A stretch of 64,000 nt of DNA from Pseudomonas sp. GD03944 (GTDB lineage: Bacteria; Pseudomonadota; Gammaproteobacteria; Pseudomonadales; Pseudomonadaceae), in assembly GCF_029839275.1 (NCBI RefSeq), contig NZ_JAOCAH010000008.1, positions 1-64,000 on the forward strand, written 5' to 3'. How positions within the stretch are numbered: the stretch's first letter is position 1; each line of letters opens with the position of its first letter. This document shows, in pieces, positions 31,109-41,997 of this stretch. Both the position numbers and the translations under genes were made by a program. A model generated the notes under the pieces. That model ran no database searches. It saw nothing but the letters and a program-made list of their open reading frames with translations, and was not told where the DNA came from.

Positions 31109-32083
31109 ATGCGCACTGTTACTTTGCGTCGGAGTCTGGTCGCCCTGTTTGCCGCGGCCATTTCCTTCGGCGCCATCACTCACGCTCAAGCCGAGACATT
31201 GCGGATCGGTTACCAGAAATACGGCACCCTGGTGCTGCTCAAGGCCAAGGGCACGCTGGAGAAGCGCCTGGCCGACAAGGGCATCGACGTCAAATGGACC
31301 GAGTTCCCGGGTGGCCCGCAGCTGCTGGAAGGGCTGAACGTCGGCTCGGTGGACTTCGGTACCACCGGCGAAACCCCGCCGGTATTCGCCCAGGCCGCTG
31401 GCGCTGACCTGCTGTACGTGGCCTACGAGCCGCCGGCGCCGACCAGCGAAGCCATCCTGGTGCCCAAGGATTCACCGCTGAAGTCGGTGGCCGACCTCAA
31501 GGGCAAGAAAGTCGCCCTGAACAAAGGCTCCAACGTGCACTACCTGCTGGTGCGCGCCCTGGAAGACGCCGGACTGAAATACAGCGATATCCAGCCGGTG
31601 TACCTGCCGCCTGCCGACGCCCGCGCCGCCTTCGAGCGGGGCAGCGTCGACGCCTGGGTCATCTGGGACCCCTTCCAGGCAGCCGCCGAGAACCAGCTGC
31701 AGGCCCGCACCCTGCGTGACGGCCAGGGCCTGGTCAGCAACCACCAGTTCTACCTGGCGACCAAGCCCTACGCCGAGAAGCACCCCGAAGTGGTCGAGAT
31801 CCTGGTCGACGAGATCCGTGGCATCGGCGAATGGACCAAGGCCAATACCGAAGAGGCCACCGCCCAGGTCGCGCCGCTGCTCGGCCTGTCGCCGGACATC
31901 ACCCGTGTTGCGGTCGAGCGCCAGAGCTACGGCGCCCAGCTGATCACCCCGCAGGTGGTGGACGCGCAGCAGAAGATCGCCGACACCTTCACCGACCTGA
32001 AGCTGATCCCCAAACGCCTGGTGATCAAGGACGTGATCTGGCAACGCCCGGCCGCCCAGTCTCAGGCCAGCGTCGCGCCGTAA
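31109..32083 (+). CDS. ssuA: Alkanesulfonate ABC transporter substrate-binding protein SsuA
   Basis: The 324-residue periplasmic protein has a signal peptide ([28 protein letters not shown]), then [54 protein letters not shown] and [22 protein letters not shown]. This is classic SsuA. AAGGAGAG lies upstream of the ATG. The 108-bp gap after ssuE has no terminator. Confidence 0.95.
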   Translation: MRTVTLRRSLVALFAAAISFGAITHAQAETLRIGYQKYGTLVLLKAKGTLEKRLADKGIDVKWTEFPGGPQLLEGLNVGSVDFGTTGETPPVFAQAAGADLLYVAYEPPAPTSEAILVPKDSPLKSVADLKGKKVALNKGSNVHYLLVRALEDAGLKYSDIQPVYLPPADARAAFERGSVDAWVIWDPFQAAAENQLQARTLRDGQGLVSNHQFYLATKPYAEKHPEVVEILVDEIRGIGEWTKANTEEATAQVAPLLGLSPDITRVAVERQSYGAQLITPQVVDAQQKIADTFTDLKLIPKRLVIKDVIWQRPAAQSQASVAP

Positions 32084-32135
32084 CAAACCGGCCCCCTGCG
32101 GACGCGGGGGGCGCAACGATCAAGGAGACCACTCC

Positions 32136-33284
32136 ATGAGTTTGAATATTTTCTGGTTCCTGCCCACCCACGGCGACGGCCATTACCTGGGCACGTCCGA
32201 GGGCGCCCGCGCGGTCGACCACGGTTATCTGCAGCAGATCGCCCAAGCGGCGGATCGTCTTGGCTACGGCGGTGTGCTGATTCCCACCGGGCGTTCCTGC
32301 GAGGACTCCTGGCTGGTGGCCGCGTCGCTGATTCCGGTGACCCAGCGCCTGAAGTTCCTGGTGGCCCTGCGTCCCGGGATCATTTCCCCGACGGTCGCCG
32401 CGCGCCAGGCCGCCACCCTCGATCGCCTGTCGGGCGGCCGTGCGCTGTTCAACCTGGTGACCGGCGGTGACCCGGACGAACTGGCCGGCGATGGCCTGAA
32501 CCTGTCCCACGCCGAGCGCTACGAAGCCTCGGTGGAATTCACCCGCATCTGGCGCCGCGTGCTGGAAGGCGAGGTGGTGGACTACGACGGCAAACACATC
32601 CAGGTGAAGGGCGCCAAGCTGCTCTACCCACCGATCCAGCAACCGCGTCCGCCGCTGTACTTTGGTGGCTCGTCGGAGGCCGCCCAGGACCTGGCTGCCG
32701 AACAGGTCGAGCTGTACCTGACCTGGGGCGAGCCGCCTGCCGCAGTGGCCGAGAAGATTGCCCAGGTGCGCGAGAAAGCCGCGGCCCAGGGGCGTGAAGT
32801 GCGCTTCGGCATCCGCCTGCATGTGATCGTGCGCGAAACCAACGAAGAGGCCTGGAAGGCCGCCGACAAGCTGATCGCCCATGTCGACGACGACACCATC
32901 GCCCGGGCCCAGGCGTCCCTGGCGCGCTTCGATTCGGTGGGCCAGCAGCGCATGGCAGCCCTGCACAACGGCAGCAAGGACAACTTGGAAGTCAGCCCCA
33001 ACCTCTGGGCCGGGGTCGGCCTGGTGCGTGGCGGCGCGGGCACCGCGCTGGTCGGCGACGGCCCGACCGTGGCCGAGCGGGTCAAGGAATATGCCGCGCT
33101 GGGCATCGATACCTTCATTTTCTCCGGTTATCCGCACCTGGAGGAGTCGTACCGGGTTGCCGAGCTGCTGTTCCCGCACCTCGACGTGAACCGGCCGCAG
33201 GTCCCGGAAGGGCGCGGCTACGTCAGCCCGTTCGGCGAAATGATCTCCAGCGACATCCTGCCCAAGGCGGCTTCGGCCAGTTGA
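32136..33284 (+). CDS. ssuD: FMNH2-dependent alkanesulfonate monooxygenase SsuD
   Basis: SsuD oxidises alkanesulfonates to aldehyde and sulfite using oxygen and FMNH2 from SsuE. The 382-residue luciferase-fold (TIM barrel) protein has [32 protein letters not shown] (conserved Cys), [37 protein letters not shown] and [19 protein letters not shown]. Length is that of E. coli SsuD. AAGGAGA precedes the ATG by the normal distance. Confidence 0.97.
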   Translation: MSLNIFWFLPTHGDGHYLGTSEGARAVDHGYLQQIAQAADRLGYGGVLIPTGRSCEDSWLVAASLIPVTQRLKFLVALRPGIISPTVAARQAATLDRLSGGRALFNLVTGGDPDELAGDGLNLSHAERYEASVEFTRIWRRVLEGEVVDYDGKHIQVKGAKLLYPPIQQPRPPLYFGGSSEAAQDLAAEQVELYLTWGEPPAAVAEKIAQVREKAAAQGREVRFGIRLHVIVRETNEEAWKAADKLIAHVDDDTIARAQASLARFDSVGQQRMAALHNGSKDNLEVSPNLWAGVGLVRGGAGTALVGDGPTVAERVKEYAALGIDTFIFSGYPHLEESYRVAELLFPHLDVNRPQVPEGRGYVSPFGEMISSDILPKAASAS

Positions 33285-33353
33285 GGACAACCGACGGTGG
33301 GCCGCGCCTGGCGCGCCCACCGTGCGGACGTGAATGACGATTCGAGGTATGCG

Positions 33354-34148
33354 ATGAGTGCAACATCAATCAACAGACTGGCCCTGCGCCTGGCGCCGTG
33401 GGCCCTGCCGGTGGCCTTGCTGCTCGCCTGGCAGGGCGCGGTGGTCGCGGGACTGCTGTCCACGCGCATCCTGCCGGCCCCCAGTGCCGTGCTGGAGGCC
33501 GGCTGGACCCTGATCAGCAGTGGCGAAATCTGGACGCACCTGGCCATCAGCGGCTGGCGCGCCGGCATCGGTTTTGCCATCGGCGGCGGCCTCGGCCTGC
33601 TGCTCGGTTTCATCACCGGCCTGTCGAAGTGGGGCGAGCGCCTGCTCGACAGCTCGGTGCAGATGATTCGTAACGTGCCGCACCTGGCGCTGATCCCGCT
33701 GGTGATCCTGTGGTTCGGCATCGACGAGAGCGCGAAGATCTTCCTGGTCGCCCTTGGCACGCTGTTCCCGATCTACCTGAACACCTACCACGGCATCCGC
33801 AACGTCGACCCGGCCCTGGTGGAAATGGCGCGCAGCTATGGCGTGTCCGGGTTCAGCCTGTTCCGCCAGGTGATCCTGCCCGGTGCGCTGCCGTCGATCC
33901 TGGTCGGCGTGCGCTTCGCCCTCGGCTTCATGTGGCTGACGCTGATCGTGGCGGAAACCATTTCCGCCAGCTCCGGCATCGGCTACCTGGCAATGAACGC
34001 CCGTGAATTCCTGCAGACCGATGTGGTGGTGCTGGCGATCCTGCTGTACGCCGTGCTCGGCAAGCTGGCCGACCTCGCCGCCCGTGGCCTGGAGCGTGTC
34101 TGGCTGCGCTGGCATCCGGCTTATCAAGCCAAGGCAGGTGGCCAATGA
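33354..34148 (+). CDS. ssuC: Alkanesulfonate ABC transporter permease SsuC
   Basis: The 264-residue membrane protein has [25 protein letters not shown] and the EAA loop [36 protein letters not shown], typical SsuC sequence. The ATG at 33354 was chosen because residues upstream of it do not resemble the family. Its stop overlaps the ssuB start (ATGA). Confidence 0.94.
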   Translation: MSATSINRLALRLAPWALPVALLLAWQGAVVAGLLSTRILPAPSAVLEAGWTLISSGEIWTHLAISGWRAGIGFAIGGGLGLLLGFITGLSKWGERLLDSSVQMIRNVPHLALIPLVILWFGIDESAKIFLVALGTLFPIYLNTYHGIRNVDPALVEMARSYGVSGFSLFRQVILPGALPSILVGVRFALGFMWLTLIVAETISASSGIGYLAMNAREFLQTDVVVLAILLYAVLGKLADLAARGLERVWLRWHPAYQAKAGGQ

Positions 34149-34960
34149 CTGCTCTGCACAGTTTGAAAAGTGGCATCCCGCCGGGCGGCGTTCCGCTGTC
34201 GATCGAAAGCATCCACAAGGCCTTCGGCGAGCGTGAAGTGCTCAAGCAGGTCGACCTGCGTATCCCGGCGGGGCAGTTCGTCGCCGTGGTGGGCCGCAGC
34301 GGTTGCGGCAAGAGCACCCTGCTGCGCCTGCTGGCCGGCCTCGACCAGCCGACCCAGGGCCAGCTCAACGCCGGCAATGGTTCGCTGGCCGCCGCCCGCG
34401 AAGACATCCGCCTGATGTTCCAGGACGCGCGCCTGCTGCCCTGGAAACGGGTGATCGACAACGTCGGCCTCGGGTTGTCCGGCGACTGGCGGCCCAAGGC
34501 CCTCGACGCCCTGGAGGCGGTGGGCCTGGCCGACCGCGCCCAGGAGTGGCCGGCGGCGCTGTCCGGCGGGCAGAAGCAGCGCGTAGCCCTGGCCCGCGCG
34601 CTGATTCACCAGCCGCGCCTGCTGCTGCTCGACGAGCCGCTGGGGGCGCTGGATGCCCTGACCCGCATCGAGATGCAGCAGTTGATCGAACGCCTCTGGC
34701 AACAGCACGGCTTCACCGTGTTGCTGGTCACCCACGACGTCAGCGAGGCCGTGGCCATTGCCGACCGGGTGATCCTGATCGAAGACGGCCGGGTCGGGCT
34801 CGACCTGATCGTCGACCTGCCGCGGCCCCGTGCCCGGGGCTCGGCGCACCTGGCGGCGCTGGAAGCCCAGGTCCTCAACCGGGTCCTGGCCCTGCCGGCA
34901 CTCCCCCCTCAAGCAGAACCCGTTTCACCCTTGCCCACGCAGTTGCGTTGGGCCCTCTGA
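34145..34960 (+). CDS. ssuB: Alkanesulfonate ABC transporter ATP-binding protein SsuB
   Basis: The 271-residue ATPase has Walker [41 protein letters not shown], signature [16 protein letters not shown], Walker [17 protein letters not shown] and [15 protein letters not shown]. The C-terminal tail [16 protein letters not shown] is unusual in being Pro-rich. Translationally coupled to ssuC. Confidence 0.95.
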   Translation: MTALHSLKSGIPPGGVPLSIESIHKAFGEREVLKQVDLRIPAGQFVAVVGRSGCGKSTLLRLLAGLDQPTQGQLNAGNGSLAAAREDIRLMFQDARLLPWKRVIDNVGLGLSGDWRPKALDALEAVGLADRAQEWPAALSGGQKQRVALARALIHQPRLLLLDEPLGALDALTRIEMQQLIERLWQQHGFTVLLVTHDVSEAVAIADRVILIEDGRVGLDLIVDLPRPRARGSAHLAALEAQVLNRVLALPALPPQAEPVSPLPTQLRWAL

Positions 34961-34976
34961 CCTCAGGAGACGCATC

Positions 34977-35192
34977 ATGACCATCAAAGCCATCAACGTA
35001 CGCAACCAGTTCAAAGGCACCATCAAGGAAATCGTCGAAGGCGACGTGCTGTCGGAAATCGACGTGCAGACCGCCGCCGGCATCGTGACCTCGGTCATCA
35101 CCACCCGTTCGGTGCGCGAGCTCGAACTGGGCGTGGGCAGCGAAGTGATCGCCTTCGTGAAATCCACCGAAGTGTCGATCGCCAAGCTGTAA
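34977..35192 (+). CDS. ssuF: SsuF, TOBE-domain molybdopterin-binding (Mop) protein
   Basis: The 71-residue protein is a single TOBE/Mop domain: KAINVRNQFKGTIKEIVEGD, VLSEIDVQTAAGIVTSVIT and the end EVIAFVKSTEVSIAKL. Mop proteins assemble into rings that store molybdate or similar oxyanions. In pseudomonads this gene closes the ssuEADCBF operon, but its job in sulfonate use is not understood. CAGGAGA precedes the ATG; a strong terminator follows. Confidence 0.92.
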   Translation: MTIKAINVRNQFKGTIKEIVEGDVLSEIDVQTAAGIVTSVITTRSVRELELGVGSEVIAFVKSTEVSIAKL

Positions 35193-35209
35193 GCGCGATC
35201 GGTCACGAC

Positions 35210-35234
35210 AAGCCGGCCTGCAGGCCGGCTTTTT
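35210..35234. terminator. Terminator of the ssu operon
   Basis: AAGCCGGCC, TGCA, GGCCGGCTT then T-rich sequence: a 9-bp GC stem between convergent ssuF and the GGDEF/EAL gene, overlapping the latter's final base; probably bidirectional. Confidence 0.9.
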
Positions 35235-37504
35235 CATGCGCTGGGGATCAGCGGCAGCAGGTGTGCGGGCTGGGGACGGCCGAAGTGGTAGCCCTGGGCG
35301 TAGTCGCACCCGAGCTGCCGGAGGAATTCGGCCTGCTCGGGCTGCTCGATGCCTTCGGCGAGGATCTTCAGCTCCAGGCTGTGGCCCAGGGCGATCACCG
35401 CGCGGGTGATGGCCACATCGTTGCTGTCGTGGGGCAGGCCGCGCACGAAGCTCTGGTCCAGCTTGAGCTTGTGCACCGGCAGGCGCTTGAGCCGCGCCAG
35501 CGAGCTGTAGCCGGTGCCGAAGTCGTCGATCGACAGGCGGATGCCCAGGCCGCGCAGGCGTTCGAGCAGCGCCTGGGCGGCGTCCGGGTCGTCCATCACC
35601 GCACTTTCCGTGACTTCCAGCTCCAGGCAATCGGGGTCCAGGCCGGTCTGCGCCAACACCTCGGCCACCCGGGTGTCCAGGCCGCCGCGGCTGAACAGGC
35701 GGCTGGACACGTTCACCGCCACGAACTTCAGGCCGCACCCGGCGGCTTGCCAGGCCACCATCTGCCGGCAGGCCTGCTCCAGCACCCAGGTGTCGATGGC
35801 GCCGATCAGGCCGCTGTCTTCGGCGATGGGAATGAAATCGCTTGGCGGCACCATGCCCCGCTGCGGATGCTGCCAGCGCACCAGGGCCTCGACCCCGAGC
35901 AGGGCGCCGGTGCTCAGGCTGTGCAGCGGCTGGTAGTAGACCCGCAGTTCGTTGCCTTCCAGGGCGTGGCGCAGGGCGCTGGCCAGTTCGACGCGCTGGC
36001 GGGCGTATTCGGTGAGTTCCTGGGCGTAGAAGGCGAAGCCCTCGCGACCGCTGCTCTTGGCCTTGAACAGGGCGGAGTCGGCGTTGCGCAGCACCTGGTC
36101 GACGCTCTGCGCATCCTCGGGGAACAGGCTGATGCCGACGCTGGCACCGATGAACAGCTCCTGGCCGTTGAGAAGGAATGGCGCATGCAGGCTGTCCAGC
36201 AGGCGCTGGGCCAGGGCGGCGGCCTGCTCGGCCTGGGCGCAGCTCTCGCAGAGCAGGCCGAATTCGTCGCCCCCCAGGCGGGCCAGGGTCGTGCCCTTGC
36301 CCAGCAGCCCGGCCAGGCGCTCGCCCACGGCCCGCAGCAGCAGGTCGCCGACGTTGTGCCCCAGGCTTTCGTTGATGTGTTTGAAGTGGTCCAGGTCGAT
36401 CAGCAGCACCGCGCCGCTCTGCTGCTCGCGTCGCGCCCGCTCGATGGCATGTTCCACGCGCTCGGTGAACAGCAGGCGGTTGGGCAGGTTGCTCAGGGGG
36501 TCGTGGTGCGCCAGGTAGTCCAGCTCGCGCTGGGAACGCTTGAGCGCGGTGATGTCGGAAAACACCGCCACGTAATGGCTGATCAGGCCCTTTTCGTTGT
36601 GAATGGCGCGGATGCACTGCCATTGCGGGTAGATCTCGCCGTTCTTGCGGCGGTTCCAGATCTCGCCGCTCCAGGCACCCTTGTGCTGCAGGGCGTGCCA
36701 CATGGCCTGGTAGAAGGTCGCGTCGTGACGGCCGGATTTCAGCAGGTTCGGGTGCTGGCCGATGATTTCCGCCTCGCTGTAGCCGGTGATGCGGCTGAAG
36801 GCCGGATTGATGTGCACGATGGTCTGGTTGGCGTCGCTGACCAGCACGCCTTCCTGGGTCGCATCGAACACCGCGGCGGCCTGGCGCAGGCTGTCCTCGT
36901 CGGCGCGCTTCTGGGTGATGTCGGTGACGGTGCCGATGAAACGCTCGGGTTCGCCGTGGGCGGCCATCTGCAGGCGCCCGCGGGAACGGATCCAGCGGTA
37001 GCTGCCGTCGGCATGGCGCAGCCGGTAGGTGTTTTCGTAGGAGGTCGGGGTGGCCCGTTGCAGGTGCTGTTCCACGACCTCGCGGTAGTGGTTGCGGTCA
37101 TCCGGGTGCAGGCGGGCCAGCCAGCGCTCGCGGCTGTTGCCCAGCTCGTCGGGGGCCAGGCCCAGCATGGCGGCATAGCGCGGCGAGTAATAGATTTCCT
37201 GGGTGCGCAGGTTCCAGTCCCACAGGCCGTCCTGGGCGGCATCCAGCGCCAGGCTCAGGCGGTTCTCGCTGGCGCGCAGGGCGCGGCGAATGCCCCGTTG
37301 GGCGTGCCGGTGGCTGCGCAGGATGAGGAACAGCAGCAGGCTGGTGAGCACGACGAAGCCCATGCCCTTGAGCAACTGCAGGCGTTCCAGCTGATGAGCG
37401 GTCAGGCCCAGGGTGGTCAGCAGTGTGTCGCTGAAAAATATCCACGATCCCGCTGCCAGTAGATAGATCAAGGTCAGGCGCAAGGGGCCCTGGCGGATAG
37501 TCAT
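35234..37504 (-). CDS. Membrane PAS-PAS-GGDEF-EAL c-di-GMP turnover protein
   Basis: The 756-residue protein has an N-terminal membrane part (hydrophobic LTLIYLLAAGSWIFF and GMGFVVLTSLLLFLIL). Two PAS domains follow (LDAAQDGLWDWNLRTQEIYYS; AVFDATQEGVLVSDANQTIVHIN), then a GGDEF domain with intact LARLGGDEFGLL (about residues 408-418) and an EAL domain with intact GVEALVRWQHP (about 538) plus DDFGTGYSSL and LKLDQSFVRGL. Both catalytic motifs look functional, so it may make or cleave c-di-GMP; PAS-GGDEF-EAL proteins are commonly net phosphodiesterases. By position it corresponds to PA0285 of P. aeruginosa. Divergent from desA. Confidence 0.93.
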   Translation of the reverse strand: MTIRQGPLRLTLIYLLAAGSWIFFSDTLLTTLGLTAHQLERLQLLKGMGFVVLTSLLLFLILRSHRHAQRGIRRALRASENRLSLALDAAQDGLWDWNLRTQEIYYSPRYAAMLGLAPDELGNSRERWLARLHPDDRNHYREVVEQHLQRATPTSYENTYRLRHADGSYRWIRSRGRLQMAAHGEPERFIGTVTDITQKRADEDSLRQAAAVFDATQEGVLVSDANQTIVHINPAFSRITGYSEAEIIGQHPNLLKSGRHDATFYQAMWHALQHKGAWSGEIWNRRKNGEIYPQWQCIRAIHNEKGLISHYVAVFSDITALKRSQRELDYLAHHDPLSNLPNRLLFTERVEHAIERARREQQSGAVLLIDLDHFKHINESLGHNVGDLLLRAVGERLAGLLGKGTTLARLGGDEFGLLCESCAQAEQAAALAQRLLDSLHAPFLLNGQELFIGASVGISLFPEDAQSVDQVLRNADSALFKAKSSGREGFAFYAQELTEYARQRVELASALRHALEGNELRVYYQPLHSLSTGALLGVEALVRWQHPQRGMVPPSDFIPIAEDSGLIGAIDTWVLEQACRQMVAWQAAGCGLKFVAVNVSSRLFSRGGLDTRVAEVLAQTGLDPDCLELEVTESAVMDDPDAAQALLERLRGLGIRLSIDDFGTGYSSLARLKRLPVHKLKLDQSFVRGLPHDSNDVAITRAVIALGHSLELKILAEGIEQPEQAEFLRQLGCDYAQGYHFGRPQPAHLLPLIPSA

Positions 37505-37675
37505 CGGGTAGTGAACAGCTCCTGGTCGGCGCACCGCTATATAGCGTGCGATACAGCCGTAACATTCTTATCCAAAAGACCAACTGGTTTTCTGGGTGGG
37601 GTCGAGCATAATGGGTCGCGGCCTGAAACTGTAGGACAAGTCGCACTTTTACCTTCAAGAGGCACACGACCCACT

Positions 37676-38863
37676 ATGTGGTACAACGGTTTTCTCGATC
37701 TGTCGGTCTGGCAACTGATCGCGGTCACCCTGGTGATGACGCACATCACCATCGTCAGCGTTACGGTCTATCTGCACCGTTACTCCGCGCACCGTGCGCT
37801 GGAGCTGCACCCGGCGCTCAAACACTTTTTCCGCTTCTGGCTGTGGCTGACCACGGCGCAGAACACCCGCGAGTGGACGGCCATCCACCGCAAGCACCAT
37901 GCCAAGTGCGAAACCGCTGACGACCCGCACAGCCCGGTAATCAAGGGCCTGAGCACCGTCCTGCGCAAAGGCGCGGAGCTTTACGCCGAAGAGGCCAAGA
38001 ACGAAGAAACCCTGCGTATCTACGGCAAGAACTGCCCGGATGACTGGGTCGAGCGCAACGTCTACTCGCGCTTCCCGATCGGTGGCGTGGCGCTGATGGC
38101 GGTGATCGACCTGGCGCTGTTCGGTGCCGCCGGTATCACCATCTGGGCCGTGCAGATGATGTGGATTCCCGTGTGGGCGGCCGGCGTGATCAACGGCCTG
38201 GGCCATGCCGTCGGCTACCGCAACTTCGAGTGCCGCGACGCGGCCACCAACCTGGTGCCCTGGGGCATCCTGATCGGCGGCGAAGAGCTGCACAACAATC
38301 ACCACACCTACCCGAACTCGGCCAAGCTGTCGGTGCGCAAGTGGGAATTCGACATGGGCTGGGCCTGGATCAAGCTGTTCAGCTTCTTCGGCCTGGCCAA
38401 GGTGCAGCGCGTCGCGCCCATCGCCCACCGGGTCGAAGGCAAGCGGCACCTGGACATGGACACCGCCATGGCGATCCTCAACAACCGCTTCCAGATCATG
38501 GCCCAGTACCGCAAGCTGGTGATCGGCCCGCTGGTCAAGCAGGAACTGGCCAAGGCCGATGCGTCCGTCCGCCACCAGTTCCACCGCGCCAAGCGCCTGC
38601 TGTCCCGGGAGCCGAGCCTGCTGCACGATCAGCAGCAGATGCGCATCGACGCCATGCTCGCCCAGAGCCAGGCCCTGAAGGTGATCTACGAGAAGCGCCT
38701 GGCGCTGCAGCAGATCTGGGCCAAGACCAGCTCCAACGGTCACGAAATGCTCGAAGCCATCAAGCAATGGGTGCACGAGGCCGAGGCCAGCGGTATCCAG
38801 TCGCTGCGTGATTTCGCCGAGCAGTTGAAGACCTACTCCCTGCGCCCGGCGAGTGCGACCTGA
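37676..38863 (+). CDS. desA: Delta-9 acyl-lipid desaturase DesA
   Basis: DesA inserts a cis double bond into saturated acyl chains of phospholipids, adjusting membrane fluidity when oxygen is present. The 395-residue membrane protein has the three His boxes HRYSAH (His34-His39), HRKHH and HNNHH (in EELHNNHHTYPNS) that hold the di-iron centre, and the paired hydrophobic segments of desaturases. Residues beyond about 270 form a helical, charged C-terminal extension (LNNRFQIMAQYRK; RFHRAKRLLS-like) typical of this Pseudomonas group. The Shine-Dalgarno is weak (AGAGG at 14 bases). Confidence 0.94.
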   Translation: MWYNGFLDLSVWQLIAVTLVMTHITIVSVTVYLHRYSAHRALELHPALKHFFRFWLWLTTAQNTREWTAIHRKHHAKCETADDPHSPVIKGLSTVLRKGAELYAEEAKNEETLRIYGKNCPDDWVERNVYSRFPIGGVALMAVIDLALFGAAGITIWAVQMMWIPVWAAGVINGLGHAVGYRNFECRDAATNLVPWGILIGGEELHNNHHTYPNSAKLSVRKWEFDMGWAWIKLFSFFGLAKVQRVAPIAHRVEGKRHLDMDTAMAILNNRFQIMAQYRKLVIGPLVKQELAKADASVRHQFHRAKRLLSREPSLLHDQQQMRIDAMLAQSQALKVIYEKRLALQQIWAKTSSNGHEMLEAIKQWVHEAEASGIQSLRDFAEQLKTYSLRPASAT

Positions 38864-38932
38864 TCCGCACTTCCGGACGAGGGGGTTGAACCCCGCGCCA
38901 TCCAGTCGGTCTGTAGATCACCGAAAGAATTG

Positions 38933-38960
38933 AAAAGCCCGCCGTTCGGCGGGCTTTTTA
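38933..38960 (+). terminator. Intrinsic terminator of desA
   Basis: AAAAGCCCGCCG, TT, CGGCGGGCTTTTT: 10-bp GC stem plus T-run. Confidence 0.9.
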
Positions 38961-39025
38961 GTTGCCGGAGCAAGCACGCATTAAGCTGCGTACATCGCCC
39001 ATGTATTCATCTGGATGGCGGTTTT

Positions 39026-39994
<969 letters not shown>

Positions 39995-40479
39995 TCGAAG
40001 GTCGCTGATCTGGCGCGATTGGCGATAAACCGCCCAACACGCGTTCTGCTTGGGCAAAAATCCGCTCATCAATGGCCTGAAAATAGCGCTTCCACGCTTC
40101 ACCTCTCTCCGGGAAAATGGCGTCCTAGACGGCGGCAAGCGCCTTTCATCGGCGGCTGGCACAGTATCTGCGTACTGGTTGGCATAGCAAGGACCGGCCC
40201 TCTGGCCGGCGCACAACAAAAATTAGAGAATGTGCCGATGACGTTTACCTGCTGCCCCCGCGTTACCCACGGCTTGTGCCCGCCCCTGGCGTCGCACGCT
40301 GCCGCGAAATCCTAGATTCACTGCATTCCGTTGTACGCGTGACCCCGTGGCACCTCCGGCCGCCCGGCGATCATGTGTGGCGGAGTGAGTAGCCCCATTC
40401 GTCATGCGTGCCTGGTCTGTCGTCGACGACCCGGGCGCAAGTCGAAGCGTCACCCATAAAAACACTGGAGAAGACCATA
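39995..40479 (+). promoter_or_regulatory. oprE upstream region with long leader
   Basis: This 485-bp gap has no plausible gene. It contains a sigma-54 promoter at 40156-40173, a GGCC...GGCC hairpin at about 40195-40210 just past the expected start of transcription, and roughly 300 bases of untranslated leader before the porin ATG. A long structured leader suggests post-transcriptional control of the porin, but no known RNA family was recognised. Confidence 0.5.
40156..40173 (+). promoter_or_regulatory. Sigma-54 (-24/-12) promoter of oprE
   Basis: CTGGCACAGTATCTGCGT has the invariant GG and GC with the required 10-bp interval and matches TGGCAC-N5-TTGC with one change (CTGC). From memory, oprE of P. 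aeruginosa needs RpoN, which fits. Confidence 0.7.
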
Positions 40480-41808
40480 ATGAGAAAGACCTCCCTGGCG
40501 CTGGCCGTAGCCGTCGGCACCCTGGGCCTGTCCCTGAGCCACGTTGCCAACGCAGCGTTCCTCGAAGACAGCAAGGCCAAGCTGGACCTGCGTAACTTCT
40601 ACTACGACCTGAACAACAAGAACGTCGCCAACAACAACGGCGAGGCCAACGAGTGGGGCCAGGGCTTCGTGTTCACCTACAACTCCGGTTTCACCGAAGG
40701 CACCGTGGGTTTCGGTGTTGACGTGATCGGCATGTACGGCCTGCGCCTGGACGGCGGCGGCGACAGCAGCACTCCGCGCGATCGCGCCCCGGGCCAGCTG
40801 TTCCCGACCGAGACCGACGGCAGTGCCGTGAACGACTACAGCAAGGCCGGCGCCACCGCCAAAATGCGCATTTCCAAGACTGAACTGCGCGTCGGCACCC
40901 TGATGCCGAAGCTGCCGGTTGTCAACTTCAACGACGGTCGCCTGCTGCCGCAGACCTTCGACGGTGGTCAGATCATCTCCAACGAGATCGACGGCCTGAC
41001 CCTGACCGGCGGCCAGCTGGAGCACACCAAGACCCGTTCCTCGACTGACGACATCAGCCTGAAGATCGCCGGTGCTGGCGCCAACGCCGACACCAACAAG
41101 TTCTACTTCGCCGGTGGTGATTACAAAGTCACCAAGGACCTGACCGCGCAGTACTACTACGGCAACCTGGAAGACTTCTACAAGCAGCACTTCCTGGGCC
41201 TGATCCACAACTGGGCAATCGGCCCGGGCACCCTGAAGACCGACCTGCGCTACTTCGACAGCAGCTCCGACGGCAAGAACGGCAGCGCTGCCGGCCGTGC
41301 CGAGGGTTATGTCAGCAACGGTTACTACGGTGGCGGCGTCACCACCGGTGAAGTCGACAACCAGACCTGGAGCGCCCTGTTCACCTACAGCCTGAGCGGT
41401 CACTCCCTGAGCGCTGGCTACCAGCAGGTCGAAGGCGACAGCGCCTTCCCGTTCCTGAACCAGGGCGGCGGTTCGTCCTCCTACCTGATCACCGACCGTC
41501 AGATCGGCAAGTTCCTGAGCGCCGGCGAGCGCACCTGGCTGGCCGAGTACGGCTATGACTTCGCCAGCGCCGGTATCCCGGGCCTGAAAGCCACCGTGAC
41601 CTACCTGTCCGGCGACAACATCGACGCTGCCCAGGGTGACCGTAAAGAGTGGGAGCGTGACTTCCGCCTGGACTACACCCTGCAGGAAGGCGCGCTGAAA
41701 GGCCTGGGCTTCTCCTGGCGTAACGCGAGCATCCGCAGTAACGTTGCCGGCACCACTGACCAGGACGAAAACCGCCTGATCGTCAGCTACAGCATCCCCC
41801 TGCTGTAA
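40480..41808 (+). CDS. oprE: Outer-membrane porin OprE (OprD family)
   Basis: The 442-residue precursor has a signal peptide (MRKTSLALAVAVGTLGLSLSHVANA) and the same OprD-family blocks as the porin at 23002, including LDLRNFYYDLNNKN, TFDGGQIISNEIDGLTLTGG and the end DENRLIVSYSIPLL. By gene order (between the GGDEF gene and aguA, in the place of PA0291) it is the OprE ortholog, the anaerobically induced channel of P. aeruginosa. Codons are biased as in highly expressed genes. GGAG lies eight bases before the ATG. Confidence 0.93.
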   Translation: MRKTSLALAVAVGTLGLSLSHVANAAFLEDSKAKLDLRNFYYDLNNKNVANNNGEANEWGQGFVFTYNSGFTEGTVGFGVDVIGMYGLRLDGGGDSSTPRDRAPGQLFPTETDGSAVNDYSKAGATAKMRISKTELRVGTLMPKLPVVNFNDGRLLPQTFDGGQIISNEIDGLTLTGGQLEHTKTRSSTDDISLKIAGAGANADTNKFYFAGGDYKVTKDLTAQYYYGNLEDFYKQHFLGLIHNWAIGPGTLKTDLRYFDSSSDGKNGSAAGRAEGYVSNGYYGGGVTTGEVDNQTWSALFTYSLSGHSLSAGYQQVEGDSAFPFLNQGGGSSSYLITDRQIGKFLSAGERTWLAEYGYDFASAGIPGLKATVTYLSGDNIDAAQGDRKEWERDFRLDYTLQEGALKGLGFSWRNASIRSNVAGTTDQDENRLIVSYSIPLL

Positions 41809-41819
41809 GCCGCAGCACA

Positions 41820-41884
41820 CCGGGCAGTTGCGTCCTGCCCGGTTTGCCGTTGTACGAAAGCCCGCTCCCAGGAGCGGGCTTTTC
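41820..41884 (+). terminator. Two tandem terminator hairpins after oprE
   Basis: CCGGGCAG-N7-CTGCCCGG at 41820-41842, then AAAGCCCGCTCC-CA-GGAGCGGGCTTTT at 41857-41884 with a T-run. Confidence 0.85.
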
Positions 41885-41925
41885 TTTGCCCCTCCGGTAC
41901 CGGCGTTTGCCGACTTCACGGCTTC

Positions 41926-41939
41926 TTGACCCTGGTCAA
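41926..41939. promoter_or_regulatory. ANR/FNR-type box upstream of ccpR
   Basis: TTGAC-CCTG-GTCAA is a perfect dyad matching TTGAY-N4-RTCAA, the site of the oxygen sensors ANR and DNR. It lies about 60 bp before the cytochrome c peroxidase start, a usual activating distance. ANR control of this peroxidase is known in P. aeruginosa. Confidence 0.75.
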
Positions 41940-41997
41940 GGCCTCGTCCCGCCTGGGCAGGCATGGTCGAGGTGCCTGATACCCGAGGAGTCTCACC

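Noticed and set aside
35261..37462. 733-codon frame antisense to the GGDEF/EAL gene
   Set aside because: Composition (Gln, Val, Ala, His runs, no domain) is that of a shadow frame; the opposite strand has intact GGDEF and EAL motifs.
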